Shown here in pieces: positions 43,631-52,568 of a stretch of 64,000 nt of DNA (position 1 is its first letter; every line of letters begins with the position of its first letter). The stretch lies in NCBI RefSeq assembly GCF_035610345.1, contig NZ_CP141214.1, positions 216,229-280,228 on the forward strand, in the 5' to 3' direction. A program made the translations under genes and the position numbers. The DNA is from Sinorhizobium meliloti (GTDB taxonomy: Bacteria > Pseudomonadota > Alphaproteobacteria > Rhizobiales > Rhizobiaceae). The notes under the pieces were generated by a model that was given only the letters and a program-made list of their open reading frames with translations, was not told the origin of the DNA and searched no databases.

Positions 43631-44260
43631 ATGTCGCAGGACGGTGGAGGCCGAGTTTTGGTCGCGGAGCGCAACCCGTTGGTGATTGCCGCTCTTCGTG
43701 GACTTTTTTCCGAAAATGCCAGGTTTTCCATGGTTGATACGGCGCGGACATCGGTCGAACTTTGCGAGAAGCTTGCCTCAGTCGAGACGGACTGCGTGCT
43801 GCTCAGTTGGCAGCTCGACGATGCCGAGGCGCCCGAGGTGCTCGCCGATCTCGGCCGGCTCGGGCTCGACCCCCGGATCGTTCTCTTCGCCGACACCAGC
43901 AATCCTTCGGTCGTCAACGAGACGATCCGGCTTGGTGTCAACGGTCTCTGCTACCAGTTCGAAGATCCTGAAATCCTGTTCGCGACGCTCACCGCCGTAA
44001 TGCAGGGTCGGATCTGCATTCCCTATACGGTGCTCTCGAAAATCTCGAACACGCCGTTCCAACAGCTCACCTCTCGGGAAAGCGAGCTGCTCGGCATGCT
44101 GGCCAATGGTTGGACCAATATTCAAATCGCCGCCAGAACAGGCATTTCCGAGAATACCGTGAAATACCACCTCAAAAATCTGTACGACAAGCTCGAGGTG
44201 CGCAATCGCGCCATGGCGGTCGCCCTTTACGCCAAGGAGCGCCGGCGCAATCAGGAGTGA
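43631..44260 (+). CDS. LuxR/NarL-type regulator with degenerate receiver
   Basis: A 209-residue protein, MSQDGGGRVLVAERNPLVIA. The N-terminal receiver-like domain (residues about 8-120) lacks the phosphoacceptor Asp: the third strand reads DCVLLSWQLDD where VLLD is expected. The C-terminal LuxR helix-turn-helix (about 145-205) has LTSRESELLGMLANGWTNIQ and ISENTVKYHLKNLYDKLEV. It is likely phosphorylation-independent. Located directly upstream of sga-mcl-mtkAB-BCCT on the same strand, it is the obvious candidate regulator of that operon. Confidence 0.88.
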   Translation: MSQDGGGRVLVAERNPLVIAALRGLFSENARFSMVDTARTSVELCEKLASVETDCVLLSWQLDDAEAPEVLADLGRLGLDPRIVLFADTSNPSVVNETIRLGVNGLCYQFEDPEILFATLTAVMQGRICIPYTVLSKISNTPFQQLTSRESELLGMLANGWTNIQIAARTGISENTVKYHLKNLYDKLEVRNRAMAVALYAKERRRNQE

Positions 44261-44287
44261 CTACCTGCGGGTAGTCTTCCCCTACCC
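44261..44287. promoter_or_regulatory. Candidate operator or attenuator before the serine-cycle operon
   Basis: CTACC-TGCG-GGTAG (44261-44274) is a perfect dyad placed at the end of the LuxR gene. The same GGGTAG can pair instead with CTACCC at 44282-44287. Three half-sites of the CTACC type in 27 bases could be a LuxR/NarL binding array, and TACCCAT in it matches the NarL heptamer pattern. Alternatively the two exclusive hairpins could act in RNA. Confidence 0.4.
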
Positions 44288-44437
44288 ATCTCCTCCAGGC
44301 GACCACCCGTCAGGGCCGCGCTCGCGCTGCCCGTCCGGCATTCTTTTCTGCCTGAGCGAGTGTTGTGCGGGCATGCCCCGAAAGGCAGCTTTGGTGCCGA
44401 GGAAACGCCGTCCGCGGACGCAGCCATTGGAGGAACG

Positions 44438-45628
44438 ATGTCAGGCTACAATCATCTCTTCATTCCGGGCCCCACCAACATTCCCGAGCAGGTTCGCCAG
44501 GCGATGAACCTGCCGATGGAGGACATGCGCTCTCCACGCTTTCCGGAGCTCACGCTGCCGCTCTTTGCCGACATCAAGAAGGTCTTCAAGAACCAGACCG
44601 GTCGCGTTTTCATCTATCCGTCGTCCGGCACCGGCGCCTGGGAAGCGGCAATGACCAATGTGCTCTCCCCCGGCGACAGGGTACTGATGAGCCGCTTCGG
44701 CCAGTTCTCGCATCTCTGGGTCGACATGGCCGAACGCCTCGGTTTCGAGGTCGATTGCCTCGACCGGGAGTGGGGAACAGGCGTGCCGGTCGAGCTCTAC
44801 GCCGAGCGGCTCGCCGCCGACAAGGCGCACCGGATCAAGGCCGTCTTCGTAACGCATAACGAAACCGCGACCGGCGTCACCTCGGATGTCGCCGCGGTGC
44901 GCGCCGCGCTCGACGCCTGCGGCCATCCGGCACTGCTCTTCGTCGATGGCGTCTCCTCGATCGGCTCGATCGATTTCCGCCAGGACGAATGGGGCGTCGA
45001 CTGTGCTGTCTCCGGTTCGCAGAAGGGCTTCATGATGCCCGCCGGCCTCGGCTTCTTGTCTGTCAGCCAGAAGGCGCTCGAGGCGGCCAAGACCGCGCGC
45101 CACATGCGCTGCTACTTCTCCTTCGAGGACATGATCAAGACCAACGACACCGGCTACTTTCCCTACACGCCGCCGACGCAGCTGCTGCGCGGCCTCAGGG
45201 CCGCGCTGGACCTGATTTTCGAAGAAGGCCTGGAGACTATCTTCGTCCGCCATCATCACCTCGCCAACGGCGTCCGCGCAGCGGTCTCCGCCTGGGGGCT
45301 CAAGCTCTGCGCGACCGAACCGAAGTGGCATTCCGACACCGTCTCGGCGATCCGTCTGCCGGAGGGCATCGATGGGGTTGAGGTCATCCGCCACGCCTAC
45401 CAAGCCTACAACACCTCGCTTGGCAGTGGGCTCAGCAAGGTAGCCGGCAAGGTCTTCCGCATTGGCCATCTCGGCTCGCTGAACGACGTCATGGTCCTGG
45501 GCGCGCTTTCCGCCGCCGAACTGACGCTGCTCGATTGCGGCGTGAAGATCGAAGCGGGCGCGGGCGTGGGTGCGGCGATCAGCCAGTTCCGTTCTGCCGC
45601 CGCCGCGTCGCCCGCCAAGGCAGCCTGA
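44438..45628 (+). CDS. sgaA: Serine-glyoxylate aminotransferase
   Basis: A 396-residue class V aminotransferase starting MSGYNHLFIPGPTNIPEQVR. The PLP-lysine is in AVSGSQKGFMMPAGLGFLS, with VDGVSSIGSIDFRQDEWGVD before it. The YPSSGTGAWEAAMTNVLSPG motif binds the phosphate. It makes glycine and hydroxypyruvate from serine and glyoxylate, the entry of the serine cycle. GGAGGAACG precedes the start. First gene of a tight run with mcl, mtkA and mtkB (19, 11 and 11-base gaps). Confidence 0.92.
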   Translation: MSGYNHLFIPGPTNIPEQVRQAMNLPMEDMRSPRFPELTLPLFADIKKVFKNQTGRVFIYPSSGTGAWEAAMTNVLSPGDRVLMSRFGQFSHLWVDMAERLGFEVDCLDREWGTGVPVELYAERLAADKAHRIKAVFVTHNETATGVTSDVAAVRAALDACGHPALLFVDGVSSIGSIDFRQDEWGVDCAVSGSQKGFMMPAGLGFLSVSQKALEAAKTARHMRCYFSFEDMIKTNDTGYFPYTPPTQLLRGLRAALDLIFEEGLETIFVRHHHLANGVRAAVSAWGLKLCATEPKWHSDTVSAIRLPEGIDGVEVIRHAYQAYNTSLGSGLSKVAGKVFRIGHLGSLNDVMVLGALSAAELTLLDCGVKIEAGAGVGAAISQFRSAAAASPAKAA

Positions 45629-45647
45629 AAGGGAAGGAGAGGAAATC

Positions 45648-46589
45648 ATGAGCCATACGATAAACCATCTCCGCCGCCTGCGGCTCCAGCGCAGCGAACT
45701 CGCAGTACCGGGCTCGAACCCTGAAATGATCGGGAAGGCCGTCAATTCCGACGCCGACTACATCTTCCTCGACATCGAGGATGCGGTGGCGCCGCCGGAC
45801 AAGGAGCGGGCTCGCGCCAATATCATCGCAGCGCTGAACGAGATCGACTGGCGCGGCCGCGGCAAGACCATTTCGGTACGCATCAACGGGCTGGACACGC
45901 ATTACATGTACCGCGACGTCGTCGACCTGATGGAGCAGGCCGGCGACCGGATCGACACCCTGCTGGTGCCGAAGGTCGGCGTGCCCGCCGACCTCTACAC
46001 GGTCGAGGCAATGGTCAACCAGATCGAGATCGCCAAGGGCTACAAGACCCGCGTCGGCCTCGAGGCGCTGATCGAGACCGCGCTCGGCATGGCCAATGTC
46101 GAATCCATCGCATCCTTCGGCGGACGGCTCGAAGCGCTGCATTTCGGTGTCGCCGACTACGCCGCGAGCCTGAAGGCCCGTACGGTCAATATCGGCGGGC
46201 TCAACCCGGATTATCCCGGCGACCAGTGGCATTTCGGCCTTTCGCGCATGACAGTCGCCTGCCGAGCCTACGGTTTGCGCGCCATCGATGGCCCCTTCGG
46301 AGATTTCTCCGACCCCGACGGCTACAAGGCGGCTGCGCGCCGTGCCGCAGCCCTCGGCATCGAAGGCAAGTGGGCGATCCATCCGAGCCAGATCGCGCTC
46401 GCCAACGATATCTTCTCTCCACCGGAAAAGGAGGTCGACCGCGCCCTCCGCATCATCGAGGCGCTGAAGCTCGCCGAGAGCCAAGGCAAGGGTGCCGCAT
46501 CGCTCGACGGCAAGATGATCGACGCCGCATCCGAGCGCATGGCCCGCAACGTGCTCGCCACCCACGAAGCAATCATCGCCAGCCGCTGA
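45648..46589 (+). CDS. mcl: Malyl-CoA lyase (CitE/HpcH family)
   Basis: A 313-residue HpcH/HpaI-type CoA-ester lyase, [20 protein letters not shown]. Signature elements are [13 protein letters not shown], the metal-binding [53 protein letters not shown] and the C-terminal [19 protein letters not shown]. It cleaves malyl-CoA to glyoxylate and acetyl-CoA (or beta-methylmalyl-CoA to glyoxylate and propionyl-CoA). Its products feed the aminotransferase upstream. GGAAGGAGAGG precedes the start. Confidence 0.92.
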   Translation: MSHTINHLRRLRLQRSELAVPGSNPEMIGKAVNSDADYIFLDIEDAVAPPDKERARANIIAALNEIDWRGRGKTISVRINGLDTHYMYRDVVDLMEQAGDRIDTLLVPKVGVPADLYTVEAMVNQIEIAKGYKTRVGLEALIETALGMANVESIASFGGRLEALHFGVADYAASLKARTVNIGGLNPDYPGDQWHFGLSRMTVACRAYGLRAIDGPFGDFSDPDGYKAAARRAAALGIEGKWAIHPSQIALANDIFSPPEKEVDRALRIIEALKLAESQGKGAASLDGKMIDAASERMARNVLATHEAIIASR

Positions 46590-46600
46590 GGGAGACAGAG

Positions 46601-47785
46601 ATGGACATTCACGAATATCAGGCCAAGGAACTTCTCGCCCGCTACCAGATCCATATCCCGCGCGGCGGCCTTGCCTATAGTCCCGAGCAGGCGGCTTATC
46701 GTGCAAGGGAGATCGGCGGTGACCGATGGGTGGTGAAGGCGCAGGTCCACTCCGGTGCGCGCGGCAAGGCGGGTGGTGTCAAGCTCTGCTCGTCCGACCA
46801 CGAGATCGTCGAGGCCGCCGATTCCATGCTCGGCCGCACGCTTGTGACGCACCAGACCGGCCCGCAGGGAAAACTGGTCAGCCGCCTCTATGTCGAGGAG
46901 GCGATGGATATCGCACGCGAGATCTATATCGGCTTCGTGCTCGACAGAAAATCCGAGCGCATTATGATCGTCGCCTCGTCTTCGGGCGGCATGGAGATCG
47001 AGGAGATCGCCGAGGCCGAGCCGGACTCGATCATCCGCGCGACCGTCGATCCCGGTGTCGGCATGCAGGACTTCCAGGCCCGCGAGATCGCATTCGGGCT
47101 CGGCATCGACAATGCCCTGATCGGCCGCGCCACGCAGACCCTGCTCGGCTGCTATCGCGCCTTCGTCGACTATGACGCCTCGATGCTGGAGATCAATCCG
47201 CTGGTCGTGACCCGCCGGGGTGACCTCGTGGCGCTCGACGCGAAAATGAGCTTCGACGAGAACGCGCTCTTTCGCCGGCCGCATATCTCCGAGATGCGCG
47301 ACAAGAGCCAAGAGGATCCGCGCGAAACCTACGCGTCCGACCGTGGGCTCTCCTATGTCGGTCTCGACGGCAATATCGGCTGCATCATCAACGGTGCGGG
47401 CTTGGCGATGGCGACCATGGACATGATCAAGATCGCCGGCGGCGAGCCCGCGAATTTTCTCGACATCGGCGGCGGCGCCTCGCCCGATCGCGTGGCGAAA
47501 TCCTTCCGCGCCGTGTTGAACGACAGACAAGTCGAGACGGTCCTCGTCAACATCTTCGCCGGCATCAACCGCTGCGACTGGGTGGCCGAAGGCGTGATCA
47601 AGGCTTTGCGCGAAGTCGGCGTGCCGGTTCCACTCGTCGTCCGCCTCTCCGGCACCAACATGGAAGAGGGCCGGCGCATCCTCGCCGAATCCGGCGAAAA
47701 CATCATCGTCGCGGAAACGCTGGCCGAAGCTGCCGACAAGGCAGTCGCCGCATGGCGTTCGTTCACTGCCGGCAAGGCTGCTTGA
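46601..47785 (+). CDS. mtkA: Malate-CoA ligase (malate thiokinase), beta subunit
   Basis: A 394-residue ATP-grasp subunit, [20 protein letters not shown]. It has [60 protein letters not shown] and [20 protein letters not shown]. These are shared with succinyl-CoA synthetase beta, but the position between mcl and mtkB identifies it as malate thiokinase. It forms malyl-CoA from malate, CoA and ATP. The start is fixed by GGGAGACAG before the ATG; a long upstream frame overlaps mcl and is not real. Confidence 0.9.
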   Translation: MDIHEYQAKELLARYQIHIPRGGLAYSPEQAAYRAREIGGDRWVVKAQVHSGARGKAGGVKLCSSDHEIVEAADSMLGRTLVTHQTGPQGKLVSRLYVEEAMDIAREIYIGFVLDRKSERIMIVASSSGGMEIEEIAEAEPDSIIRATVDPGVGMQDFQAREIAFGLGIDNALIGRATQTLLGCYRAFVDYDASMLEINPLVVTRRGDLVALDAKMSFDENALFRRPHISEMRDKSQEDPRETYASDRGLSYVGLDGNIGCIINGAGLAMATMDMIKIAGGEPANFLDIGGGASPDRVAKSFRAVLNDRQVETVLVNIFAGINRCDWVAEGVIKALREVGVPVPLVVRLSGTNMEEGRRILAESGENIIVAETLAEAADKAVAAWRSFTAGKAA

Positions 47786-47796
47786 GGAGCCCAGAC

Positions 47797-48696
47797 ATGT
47801 CCATTCTGCTCGACAAGAATACCCGCGTCATCGTCCAGGGCTTCACCGGCAAGATCGGCAGCTTCCACGCCGAAGATATGAAGCGCTACGGCACCAACGT
47901 GGTCGGCGGCGTCACCCCGGGCAAGGGTGGCCAGACCCATCTCGGCATGCCGGTCTTCAACACGGTGAAGGGCGCCGTGCAGGAAACCGGCGCGGATGCC
48001 TCAATCGTCTTCGTTCCGCCGCCCTTTGCGGCCGACTCGATCATGGAAGCGGCCGACGCCGGCATCCGGCTCTGCGTCTGCATCACAGACGGGATCCCGT
48101 CCCAGGACATGATCAGGGTCAAGCGCTACATGCGGCGCTACCGCTATGAGGACCGCATGACGCTGATCGGGCCGAATTGCGCCGGCATGATCACGCCCGG
48201 CGAGGCGCTGATGGGGATTATGCCCGGATCGATCTATCTGTCCGGCCGCATCGGCATCGTCGGCCGCTCGGGCACGCTCGGCTATGAGGCCGCAAGCCAA
48301 ATGAAGGCACTCGGCATCGGCGTGTCGACCTCGGTTGGTATCGGCGGCGACCCAGTCAACGGCTCGTCCTTCAAGGACATCCTGGAGCTCTTCGAGCAAG
48401 ATCCAAACACCGATGCGGTCTTGATGATCGGCGAGATCGGCGGCCCGCAGGAGGCTGAAGCCGCACTATGGGCGCGCGACCACATGAAGAAGCCGCTGAT
48501 CGCCTATATCGCAGGCCTTTCGGCGCCGAAGGGCCGCCGCATGGGCCATGCTGGCGCGATCATCTCCGCCTTCGGCGAATCGGCGCAGGAAAAGGTCGAA
48601 ATCCTGAAGAGTGCGGGTGTCGCAATCGTTCCGACCCCGTCGTCCTTCGGCGACACAGTGGCGGATGTGCTGTCCGCCATGGGCAAGGCTGCCTGA
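47797..48696 (+). CDS. mtkB: Malate-CoA ligase (malate thiokinase), alpha subunit
   Basis: A 299-residue subunit, MSILLDKNTRVIVQGFTGKI. The CoA-binding N-terminal fold includes GGVTPGKGGQTHLGMPVFNT and TLIGPNCAGMITPGEALMGI. The phosphohistidine is in the motif RRMGHAGAIISAFGESAQEK. It pairs with MtkA in the inner cytoplasm to activate malate. It is cotranscribed with mtkA (11-base gap). Confidence 0.9.
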   Translation: MSILLDKNTRVIVQGFTGKIGSFHAEDMKRYGTNVVGGVTPGKGGQTHLGMPVFNTVKGAVQETGADASIVFVPPPFAADSIMEAADAGIRLCVCITDGIPSQDMIRVKRYMRRYRYEDRMTLIGPNCAGMITPGEALMGIMPGSIYLSGRIGIVGRSGTLGYEAASQMKALGIGVSTSVGIGGDPVNGSSFKDILELFEQDPNTDAVLMIGEIGGPQEAEAALWARDHMKKPLIAYIAGLSAPKGRRMGHAGAIISAFGESAQEKVEILKSAGVAIVPTPSSFGDTVADVLSAMGKAA

Positions 48697-48866
48697 TTGG
48701 GAAAGCCTGTCGGGAGCGCGACAAAACAGACGCGGACGGCGATGGGGATGAAGGTGGTCGAGAATACCACGCCTTTATCGACGGCCGCGATCCGCCGGAT
48801 AGGGGCGCATGAGGATGGGCCGCGGTAGCAACGGGCCGCCGAGGGACTAACTAGGAGGAGGAAAAA

Positions 48867-50462
48867 ATGCAGCAATCACGACCTAGTCGGATCGATCCGG
48901 CCGTATTCTGGCCCGCCATGTTCATCATCCTGGGATTCGTCGGCTGGGGGACGGTGTTTCCTGAAAGCCTGTCCTCTATCTCCAAGGTGGTTCTCAACAG
49001 CATCATCGACGGCTTCGGCTGGGGGTTCGTCGTTTCTTCGGCCGGCTTCCTGATCTTCGCACTCTTCCTGGCCGTGAGCCGCTTCGGCAAGATCCGGCTC
49101 GGACAGGATGACGAGCGGCCGGAATTCCGTACCGCCTCGTGGATCTGCATGATGTTCAGCGTCGGCATGGGCATCGGCCTAATGTTCTGGGGCGTCGCCG
49201 AACCCATCTATCATTTCGACAGCCCGCCGCATGGGCAGGCCGCTCCGAGGAGTCTCGAAGCGGCCCTCGTCGCGATGAAGTATTCCTACTTCCACTGGGC
49301 GCTTCACCCCTGGGCCATCTACGCGGTGGTTGGCCTCGCCATCGCCTATTTCACCTTCCGCAAAGGAAAGTCGAACCTGATTTCCGCTGCCTTCACGCCG
49401 ATCCTCGGCGAGGCCGCAAGCGGGCCGATCGGCAAGGCAATCGACGTGCTTGCGCTCATCGCGACACTGTTCGGAACCGCTACCTCGCTCGGCCTCGGCG
49501 CGCAGCAGATCAACAGCGGCATGAACTTCCTCTGGGGCACGGGCGTTTCCAACGGCATCGCGCTGACCATCATCGGCGTCATGACCGTGCTGTTCATTCT
49601 TTCGGCGGTATCCGGCGTGGGCAAGGGGATCCAGTTCCTCTCCAACATGAACATGATCATCGCGATGGTGCTGTTGGTCTTCCTGATGTGCATCGGACCG
49701 ACAATTTTCATCGTCAACACCTTCACAGAATCGCTGGGCTTCTATTTGAGCGACCTGGTGACCATGTCGTTCCGCACGGCTGCCTTCAGTGACGGCAAGT
49801 GGCTCGGCAGCTGGACCATCTTCTACTGGGCCTGGTGGGTCTCCTGGGCGCCGTTCGTCGGCGTGTTCATCGCCCGCATCTCGCGCGGTCGCACGATCCG
49901 CGAATTCATCATCGGCGTGCTGCTGATCCCGAGCGGCGTCACCTTCATCTGGTTCACGATCATGGGTGGCACTGCGCTCCATTCCGAACTCTTCGGCGCC
50001 GGCGGCATCGTCGATGCTGTCAACAACCAGGGCGCGGCAGTCTCGCTCTTTGCGCTTCTGGCGCAGTATCCATTCGCCTGGCTGACATCGTTGATCGCCA
50101 TTTTTCTGGTCGCGATCTTCTTCATCTCTGGCGCGGATGCAGGCGCGGTCGTGATGGGAATGCTTTCATCACGCGGGGCACTGGACCCCAAGCCCGGCGT
50201 TGTCGTCCTTTGGGGCGTGCTTGCCGGTGCTTCGGCCGCGGTACTCCTCGTCATGGGCGGGCTTCAGGGCCTCCAGACCGCGTCGATAATCACGGCTGCA
50301 CCGTTCCTGCTGGTGATGGTCGGGCTTTGCGTTTCGCTATGGCATGCCCTTCTCGATGAGCTCGAAGAGAGAAGGGAGCGTCGACCGGTAGCAGCATCCG
50401 CTGCGCCGGAAGCGGAAAATGTCGAAGCTTCCGGGCTTGTGCCTGACGCAGTGTCGATCTGA
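48867..50462 (+). CDS. BCCT family transporter (betaine/carnitine/choline type)
   Basis: A 531-residue protein with 12 predicted membrane segments. The BCCT signature lies in TM8, WTIFYWAWWVSWAPFVGVFI and ARISRGRTIREFIIG. The Trp-rich glycine segment FSVGMGIGLMFWGVAEPIYH is the sodium/ligand region in TM3. It imports quaternary ammonium compounds or related zwitterions (betaine, choline, carnitine, DMSP). AGGAGGAGG precedes the start. It follows mtkB by 170 bases and ends at a strong hairpin, so it probably belongs to the serine-cycle transcription unit. Confidence 0.92.
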   Translation: MQQSRPSRIDPAVFWPAMFIILGFVGWGTVFPESLSSISKVVLNSIIDGFGWGFVVSSAGFLIFALFLAVSRFGKIRLGQDDERPEFRTASWICMMFSVGMGIGLMFWGVAEPIYHFDSPPHGQAAPRSLEAALVAMKYSYFHWALHPWAIYAVVGLAIAYFTFRKGKSNLISAAFTPILGEAASGPIGKAIDVLALIATLFGTATSLGLGAQQINSGMNFLWGTGVSNGIALTIIGVMTVLFILSAVSGVGKGIQFLSNMNMIIAMVLLVFLMCIGPTIFIVNTFTESLGFYLSDLVTMSFRTAAFSDGKWLGSWTIFYWAWWVSWAPFVGVFIARISRGRTIREFIIGVLLIPSGVTFIWFTIMGGTALHSELFGAGGIVDAVNNQGAAVSLFALLAQYPFAWLTSLIAIFLVAIFFISGADAGAVVMGMLSSRGALDPKPGVVVLWGVLAGASAAVLLVMGGLQGLQTASIITAAPFLLVMVGLCVSLWHALLDELEERRERRPVAASAAPEAENVEASGLVPDAVSI

Positions 50463-50469
50463 GATCTTG

Positions 50470-50509
50470 CAACTGCACGGCCGGTCCCACGAGACCGGCC
50501 GTGCAGTTG
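50470..50509 (+). terminator. Strong terminator hairpin after the BCCT gene
   Basis: A perfect 17-bp inverted repeat (CAACTGCACGGCCGGTC and its complement) with the 6-base loop CCACGA, starting 7 bases after the stop. No T-run follows, so it is a rho-dependent or bidirectional terminator, or an RNA-stabilising end. Confidence 0.75.
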
Positions 50510-50614
50510 TGGACTCCAACTGTTGCGCCAAAGGATCGCCGGTGGCAGTGCCTGTCCGCTGCCCAGTTTTTTGTCGGGCCGTTGCTACGAAGACGCGCTG
50601 CCTCCTGCGCATTG

Positions 50615-50760
50615 TCGCATTGTCCTTCGGCCCTTCGAGCGTGACGATGATGTTGTACTTGCCCCTGGGCGAGAAGATCGGCGTCGAAGCCGTCGATGGC
50701 GCCGAAGATCGTCAGGTCGGTGCCGCGAAATTCGAAGGTGATGGAGATCTCGTCCGTCGA
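50615..50760 (-). pseudogene. TIGR02186 family protein, fragment
   Basis: On the minus strand EISITFEFRGTDLTIFGAID, then GKYNIIVTLEGPKDNA in another frame, match the central part of the TIGR02186 conserved alphaproteobacterial membrane-associated protein, usually next to TauE/SafE sulfite exporters. A frame change occurs at about 50665 in a run of G. Neither end of the gene is present. A remnant only. Confidence 0.5.
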
Positions 50761-51115
50761 AATGCTATCTCTTTTTCTCGGTGAAGTCGAAGGTCTACCA
50801 CTTCAGAGGCTGTGCCGCTGCCGGACGGGCGACCGCCAGAGCAAGACCAATTGCAACCGGGTACTGCCGCGCTGCGGTGAGATTTTGGCGCGTCTACTTG
50901 CGCCCGCGCTAGTTGCGACCGCTACTTCGAGAGGCGCTGCGCTCGCTTGCCATGCTCGGCTTTCCTGGACATCCGCCACGGTAGGGCGCCGGCGTCGAAC
51001 TCGCGTGCGCCACCAGGGCCTGGCCACAGCCCCGGTAGGCTATCGCGAGACTGTGACAGCGGCTCGGTGACAATTCACGACACAGTTTGCAGTACCTATA
51101 AAGTGCCAAGCGGCA
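50761..51115. other. Intergenic stretch
   Basis: About 355 bases between the remnant and livF. Only short unsupported open frames are present. It is the 3' flank of the minus-strand ABC transporter operon. Confidence 0.4.
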
Positions 51116-51829
51116 TCAGGCACCGCCCATATAGATGTCCATGATCTGTCGGTCGTTGCGGACATCTCCGGGCGTGCCTTCGAAGCGCTTTTCTCCGGCG
51201 GCCAGGATATAGAGCCGGTCGGCAATCGGCATGGCCTCGCGAATGTTCTGCTCGACCATGAGAATTCCGATGCCGCGCGCGGTCAGCACCTTGATGCGCT
51301 CCAGCGTCTCGCTCACCATGGCCGGCGAAAGGCCGGCGGACGGTTCGTCGAGCAGGATGAAACGCGGTTCCGACACCAGCGCGCGCGCCAGCGCCAGCAT
51401 CGCCTGTTCGCCGCCCGAAAGGGCTCCGGCCGTGGTCTTGCGCCGCCGCGCCAGCGATGGATATTGGTCGACCAGAGCCTCGATGCGCCTGTCCACGAGC
51501 TTCCGGTCGGCAATGGCGTAGCCGCCCATGCGCAGATTTTCCATCACCGTCAGCCGTGGAAACACGCCGCCGCCCTGCGGCATCAGCACCAGGCCCCGGC
51601 GCACGACTTCATGGACCGGCAAATTGCTGATCGTTTCGCCGCCAAGCCCGATTGCGCCGCCCCATACCGGCAGCGCGCCGGCGATCGCTTTCAGCAAGGT
51701 CGACTTGCCGCAGCCATTGGGGCCGAAGATGCAGGTGATCTTGCCGGCTTCCGCGACAAGGGAGACGCCATGGACGATCTCCTGCTTGCCGTAGCCCGCA
51801 ACGACGCTGTCTGCGACCAACGTGTTCAT
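51116..51829 (-). CDS. livF: Branched-chain amino acid type ABC transporter ATP-binding protein (LivF)
   Basis: A 237-residue ATPase, MNTLVADSVVAGYGKQEIVH. Walker A GPNGCGKST, Q-loop LMPQGGG, ABC signature LSGGEQAMLALARAL and Walker B FILLDEPSAGL are intact. It is the LivF-type second ATPase of HAAT transporters. Its ATG overlaps the livG stop by four bases, as usual. Last gene of the operon. Confidence 0.93.
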   Translation of the reverse strand: MNTLVADSVVAGYGKQEIVHGVSLVAEAGKITCIFGPNGCGKSTLLKAIAGALPVWGGAIGLGGETISNLPVHEVVRRGLVLMPQGGGVFPRLTVMENLRMGGYAIADRKLVDRRIEALVDQYPSLARRRKTTAGALSGGEQAMLALARALVSEPRFILLDEPSAGLSPAMVSETLERIKVLTARGIGILMVEQNIREAMPIADRLYILAAGEKRFEGTPGDVRNDRQIMDIYMGGA

Positions 51830-52566
51830 GTCGGACGCCCTAGATAGGTCTGCATGACTTCGGAATTTTGCACGACGTCCTCGAATGCGCCGCTAGTCAC
51901 CACCCGCCCGGAATCCATGACGATGATGCGATCGCAGACATTGCGCACCATTTCCATGTCATGCTCGATGACGAAGAAGCTTGTTCCCTGCTCGCGCAGC
52001 CTGGCGATCGCTTCCAAGATGATCTTGCGGATGCTGGGGTGGACGCCGGCCGTCACCTCGTCGAGCAGGATGAGGGACGCCTGGCGCATGATCACGCGGC
52101 CGAATTCGAGCAGCTTTTGCTGACCGCCGGACAAGTCGGACGCGCGGTTGTTGGCGACCTGTTCGAGATGCAGCAGCGCCAGCGTCTCGTCCGCCCGCTG
52201 TTGGGCGCCACGCCAATGACCCTCGGCAGCCGCTGCCAGGAGGTTCTCGCTGACTGTCATGTTCTCGAACAACGCCGGGATCTGAAAGGTGCGCGCGAGG
52301 CCGAGGCGGGCGATCGTATAGGCCTTTTTGCCGCCGATCTCATGGCCGTCGAACAGGATCTGCCCCCGATCGGGCGTCTCCATGCCGGCCACGAGGTTGA
52401 ACAGGGTCGATTTGCCCGAGCCGTTGGGGCCGATGAGGCCGGCGATCTCACCGCGTCCGACCTCCAGGTCGACGCCGGCGGCTGCCTGGATGCCGCCGAA
52501 ATGCTTGTGCACGTCGCGCACGAAGAGGATGGCCTGGTCGCTTGGCGTTTGCGCTTGCCCGGTCAT
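51826..52566 (-). CDS. livG: Branched-chain amino acid type ABC transporter ATP-binding protein (LivG)
   Basis: A 246-residue ATPase, MTGQAQTPSDQAILFVRDVH. Walker A GPNGSGKST, the LivG-specific RTFQIPALFENMTVSENLL segment, ABC signature DLSGGQQKLLEFGRVIM, Walker B SLILLDEVTAGVHP. A longer upstream frame runs into livM and is not conserved. It sits 2 bases from the livM stop. Confidence 0.93.
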   Translation of the reverse strand: MTGQAQTPSDQAILFVRDVHKHFGGIQAAAGVDLEVGRGEIAGLIGPNGSGKSTLFNLVAGMETPDRGQILFDGHEIGGKKAYTIARLGLARTFQIPALFENMTVSENLLAAAAEGHWRGAQQRADETLALLHLEQVANNRASDLSGGQQKLLEFGRVIMRQASLILLDEVTAGVHPSIRKIILEAIARLREQGTSFFVIEHDMEMVRNVCDRIIVMDSGRVVTSGAFEDVVQNSEVMQTYLGRPT

Positions 52567-52568
52567 GC

